Assembly (NCBI GenBank): GCA_964627035.1
Contig: CAZVKN010000062.1
Coordinates: 1-7,561, forward strand
Length of the DNA: 7,561 nt
Source: CAZVKN01 sp964627035
Lineage (GTDB): Bacteria > Electryoneota > AABM5-125-24 > Hatepunaeales > Hatepunaeaceae
Direction of reading: 5' to 3'
Shown here: piece by piece, positions 6,094 to 7,561 of the stretch
Numbering within the stretch: the stretch's first letter is position 1
Layout of the letters: the number at the start of each line of letters is the position of its first letter
The notes under the pieces: generated by a model
The model's database searches: none
What the model was told of the DNA's origin: nothing
The model's input: the letters and a program-made list of their open reading frames with translations, nothing else
Made by a program: the position numbers and the translations under genes

Positions 6094-7260
6094 TCACAGT
6101 AGTTCTAACAGCCTCTCGCGCACCAGCTTCAAAGTTTCCATTTTCTTGCAAAATGTGAACCGCATCTGGTTCTTACCTTTCACACCGTCAGCATAGAACG
6201 ACGTTCCCGGTACTGTCGCAACAGAGGTCCGTTCAAGTAATTTCTTGCTGAAGGAAAAATCATCCGTTACATCAAGTCGCTCCCGCAGATCATCCACCTC
6301 AACCATAATATAGTATGCTCCTTTCGGCAGGAACGGCTTAAAACCTACTTCTAATAAAGTATCAAACAAAAACTCACGAGATTTATGATAGCTAGATGCC
6401 AGTTCTTCGTAATAGCTATCCGGCATTGCAAGAGCGGTCAATCCGGCATGTTGAAAGGGTGTCGGAGCACTGACGGTCAGAAAATCATGCACCTTGCGAA
6501 TTCTCTGGGTTATCTTCGCAGATGCAATCGCCCAACCGACCCTCCATCCGGTAACCGAATATGTCTTGGTCAATCCGTTGATCGTGATTGTGCGATCTTC
6601 CATTCCCGGTAAGGTTGCCAGCGAAACATGCTCCACCCCGTCGTACAGTATATGCTCATATATCTCATCAGTGATTGCATAGCATCCATTTGTCTGACAC
6701 AATTCGGCGATTTGCTCCAGTTCTTTTCGACTAAAGACTTTACCTGTTGGATTATTAGGTGTATTAATGATGATCGCTTTGGTCTTTTCGTTAAAAGCCG
6801 CAGTTAGCTCATCATAATCATAAGTCCAATCCGGAGCATGAAGGGTCACATATCGCGGGCACGCACCGGACAGAATCGAATCCGGTCCGTAATTTTCGTA
6901 ATACGGCTCGAATATGATGATCTCATCATCCGGGTTAATCAAAGCCATCAGTGTGGCGATCATGGCTTCAGTCGCTCCGCAAGTGACAGTGATATCCGTT
7001 AACGGATCACAGTTAATTCCGTTGTAGGATTCTGCCTTCTTTGCTATCGCTTCCCGGAATTCAGGTTCACCAAACGTTACAGGGTACTGGTTGAATCCAT
7101 TTATAACTGCTTCGACAGCAGCCTTCTTAACCTGCTCCGGTGCATCAAAATCGGGGAATCCCTGTGATAGATTAAGACCACCGACATCATCGCAGATCCT
7201 TGTCATCTCACGGATTACGGACTCAGTAAAGCTTTCTGTTTTATAGGAAAGATCTTTCAT
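6094..7260 (-). CDS. Class I/II PLP-dependent aminotransferase
   Basis: This 388-residue protein is a complete fold-type I aminotransferase of the aspartate/kynurenine/methionine aminotransferase type. Visible motifs are LNLSQGFPDF (29-38), NQYPVTFGEPEFR (57-69), CGATEAM (94-100), INTPNNPTGK (165-174, with Asn170), TDEIYEHILYDG (197-208, with Asp198 and Tyr201), the Schiff-base Lys232 in NGLTKTYSVTGWRVGW, and Arg367 in MRFTF for the substrate carboxylate. It should move an amino group between an amino acid and a 2-oxo acid in the cytosol; the substrate cannot be read from the sequence. The ATG start is 10 nt after the stop of the partial DegT gene and has only a weak ribosome binding site. 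Its stop lies 5 nt before the Wzi-family gene, so the three are probably co-transcribed. It differs from the DegT sugar aminotransferases on either side. Its link to polysaccharide synthesis is unknown. Confidence 0.88.
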   Translation of the reverse strand: MKDLSYKTESFTESVIREMTRICDDVGGLNLSQGFPDFDAPEQVKKAAVEAVINGFNQYPVTFGEPEFREAIAKKAESYNGINCDPLTDITVTCGATEAMIATLMALINPDDEIIIFEPYYENYGPDSILSGACPRYVTLHAPDWTYDYDELTAAFNEKTKAIIINTPNNPTGKVFSRKELEQIAELCQTNGCYAITDEIYEHILYDGVEHVSLATLPGMEDRTITINGLTKTYSVTGWRVGWAIASAKITQRIRKVHDFLTVSAPTPFQHAGLTALAMPDSYYEELASSYHKSREFLFDTLLEVGFKPFLPKGAYYIMVEVDDLRERLDVTDDFSFSKKLLERTSVATVPGTSFYADGVKGKNQMRFTFCKKMETLKLVRERLLELL

Positions 7261-7270
7261 AACACTCAGA

Positions 7271-7561
7271 TCAGAAGAACTTCCTAATCATGTCAATCAC
7301 ATAATGCGCTTCATCATCTGACATCTCGACATTCATCGGCAGTGAGATCACTTCGTTGGAAATAGATTCAGTCACCGGGAATCCTTTGTCTTCCAGTTTC
7401 AATGCAGTATGATGATAGTACGGTTTGCGCCAATGTATCAGCGTCTCAACACCGTTTTCTTTCAGATATTCAAACAATTCATCTCGTCGCTGCGTTCTGA
7501 TTGTACGTTGTACGTCTTCAGAACATTTGGGACAGATTGTGCAATAATCTAAGGGATACTT
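7271..7561 (-). CDS. Partial DegT/DnrJ/EryC1/StrS-family aminotransferase (C-terminal part, cut by the window edge)
   Basis: The reading frame is open to the right edge, giving 96 C-terminal residues; the N-terminal part with the catalytic lysine lies outside. The last roughly 75 residues, from IRTQRRDELFEYLKENG through VETLIHW, LPMNVEMSDDE and VIDMIRKFF, match the usual C-terminal domain of DegT sugar aminotransferases. It is a different gene from the WbpE-like protein at the other end, with IHWRKPYYHH in place of VYYPVPFHSQ, so it probably acts on a different nucleotide sugar. The first 20 or so visible residues are odd: they include CTICPKC and lack the aromatic-rich strand expected just before IRT. 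A shifted frame reads VLKTYNVQSER at 7492-7524, so a frameshift or sequence error is possible. The gene ends 10 nt before the class I/II aminotransferase. Confidence 0.75.
   Translation of the reverse strand, partial: KYPLDYCTICPKCSEDVQRTIRTQRRDELFEYLKENGVETLIHWRKPYYHHTALKLEDKGFPVTESISNEVISLPMNVEMSDDEAHYVIDMIRKFF

Noticed and set aside
6089..6151. Upstream start at 6151 for the Wzi-family gene
   Set aside because: It would overlap the upstream aminotransferase by 58 nt and put 21 polar residues ahead of an intact signal peptide. The ATG at 6088 gives a normal export signal.
1..7561. CRISPR array, tRNA, transposase or phage gene
   Set aside because: No regularly spaced direct repeats, no tRNA-like cloverleaf and no transposase or phage motif was found on either strand; the only repeats are the two palindromic elements and the short palindrome at the left edge.

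Overview
All genes in this window lie on the minus strand, so the order of transcription runs from high to low coordinates. Moderate G+C content, two TTG start codons and an outer-membrane Wzi-type barrel point to a Gram-negative bacterium. The short palindromic intergenic repeats and the domain fusion suggest a little-studied lineage, but I cannot name the phylum from the sequence. The window is a surface-polysaccharide locus (capsule, O-antigen or exopolysaccharide).

In the direction of transcription it contains: (1) the 3' end of a DegT/DnrJ/EryC1/StrS sugar aminotransferase, running off the right edge; (2) a complete class I/II PLP aminotransferase; (3) a Wzi-family outer-membrane protein, tightly linked to (2) by 5 nt; (4) a 153-nt gap with a two-hairpin repeat and a good sigma70-like promoter; (5) a two-domain protein joining a Gfo/Idh/MocA dehydrogenase to a left-handed beta-helix N-acetyltransferase; (6) a UDP-N-acetylglucosamine 6-dehydrogenase (WbpA/WecC class); (7) a 144-nt gap with a second copy of the repeat; (8) a complete WbpE-like DegT aminotransferase; (9) about 87 nt of non-coding sequence with a different short palindrome.

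Genes 5, 6 and 8 together supply four enzyme activities. In the Wbp/Wlb pathway these convert UDP-GlcNAc to UDP-2,3-diacetamido-2,3-dideoxy-glucuronic acid: 6-oxidation, 3-oxidation, 3-amination and 3-N-acetylation. Here two of the four are fused in one polypeptide. The C-2 epimerase (WbpI) that would give the manno isomer is not in the window. Wzi-family proteins anchor or organise surface polysaccharide at the outer membrane, which fits a product displayed at the cell surface. The role of the class I/II aminotransferase is not clear from context.

The most unusual non-coding feature is the pair of intergenic repeats (1226-1322 and 4468-4564). They are collinear over 97 bp, with a 49-bp core that differs at only four positions. 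Each core folds into two adjacent hairpins, and three of the four differences rebuild one stem in a shifted register. No tRNA, rRNA, CRISPR array, insertion sequence or phage gene was seen.
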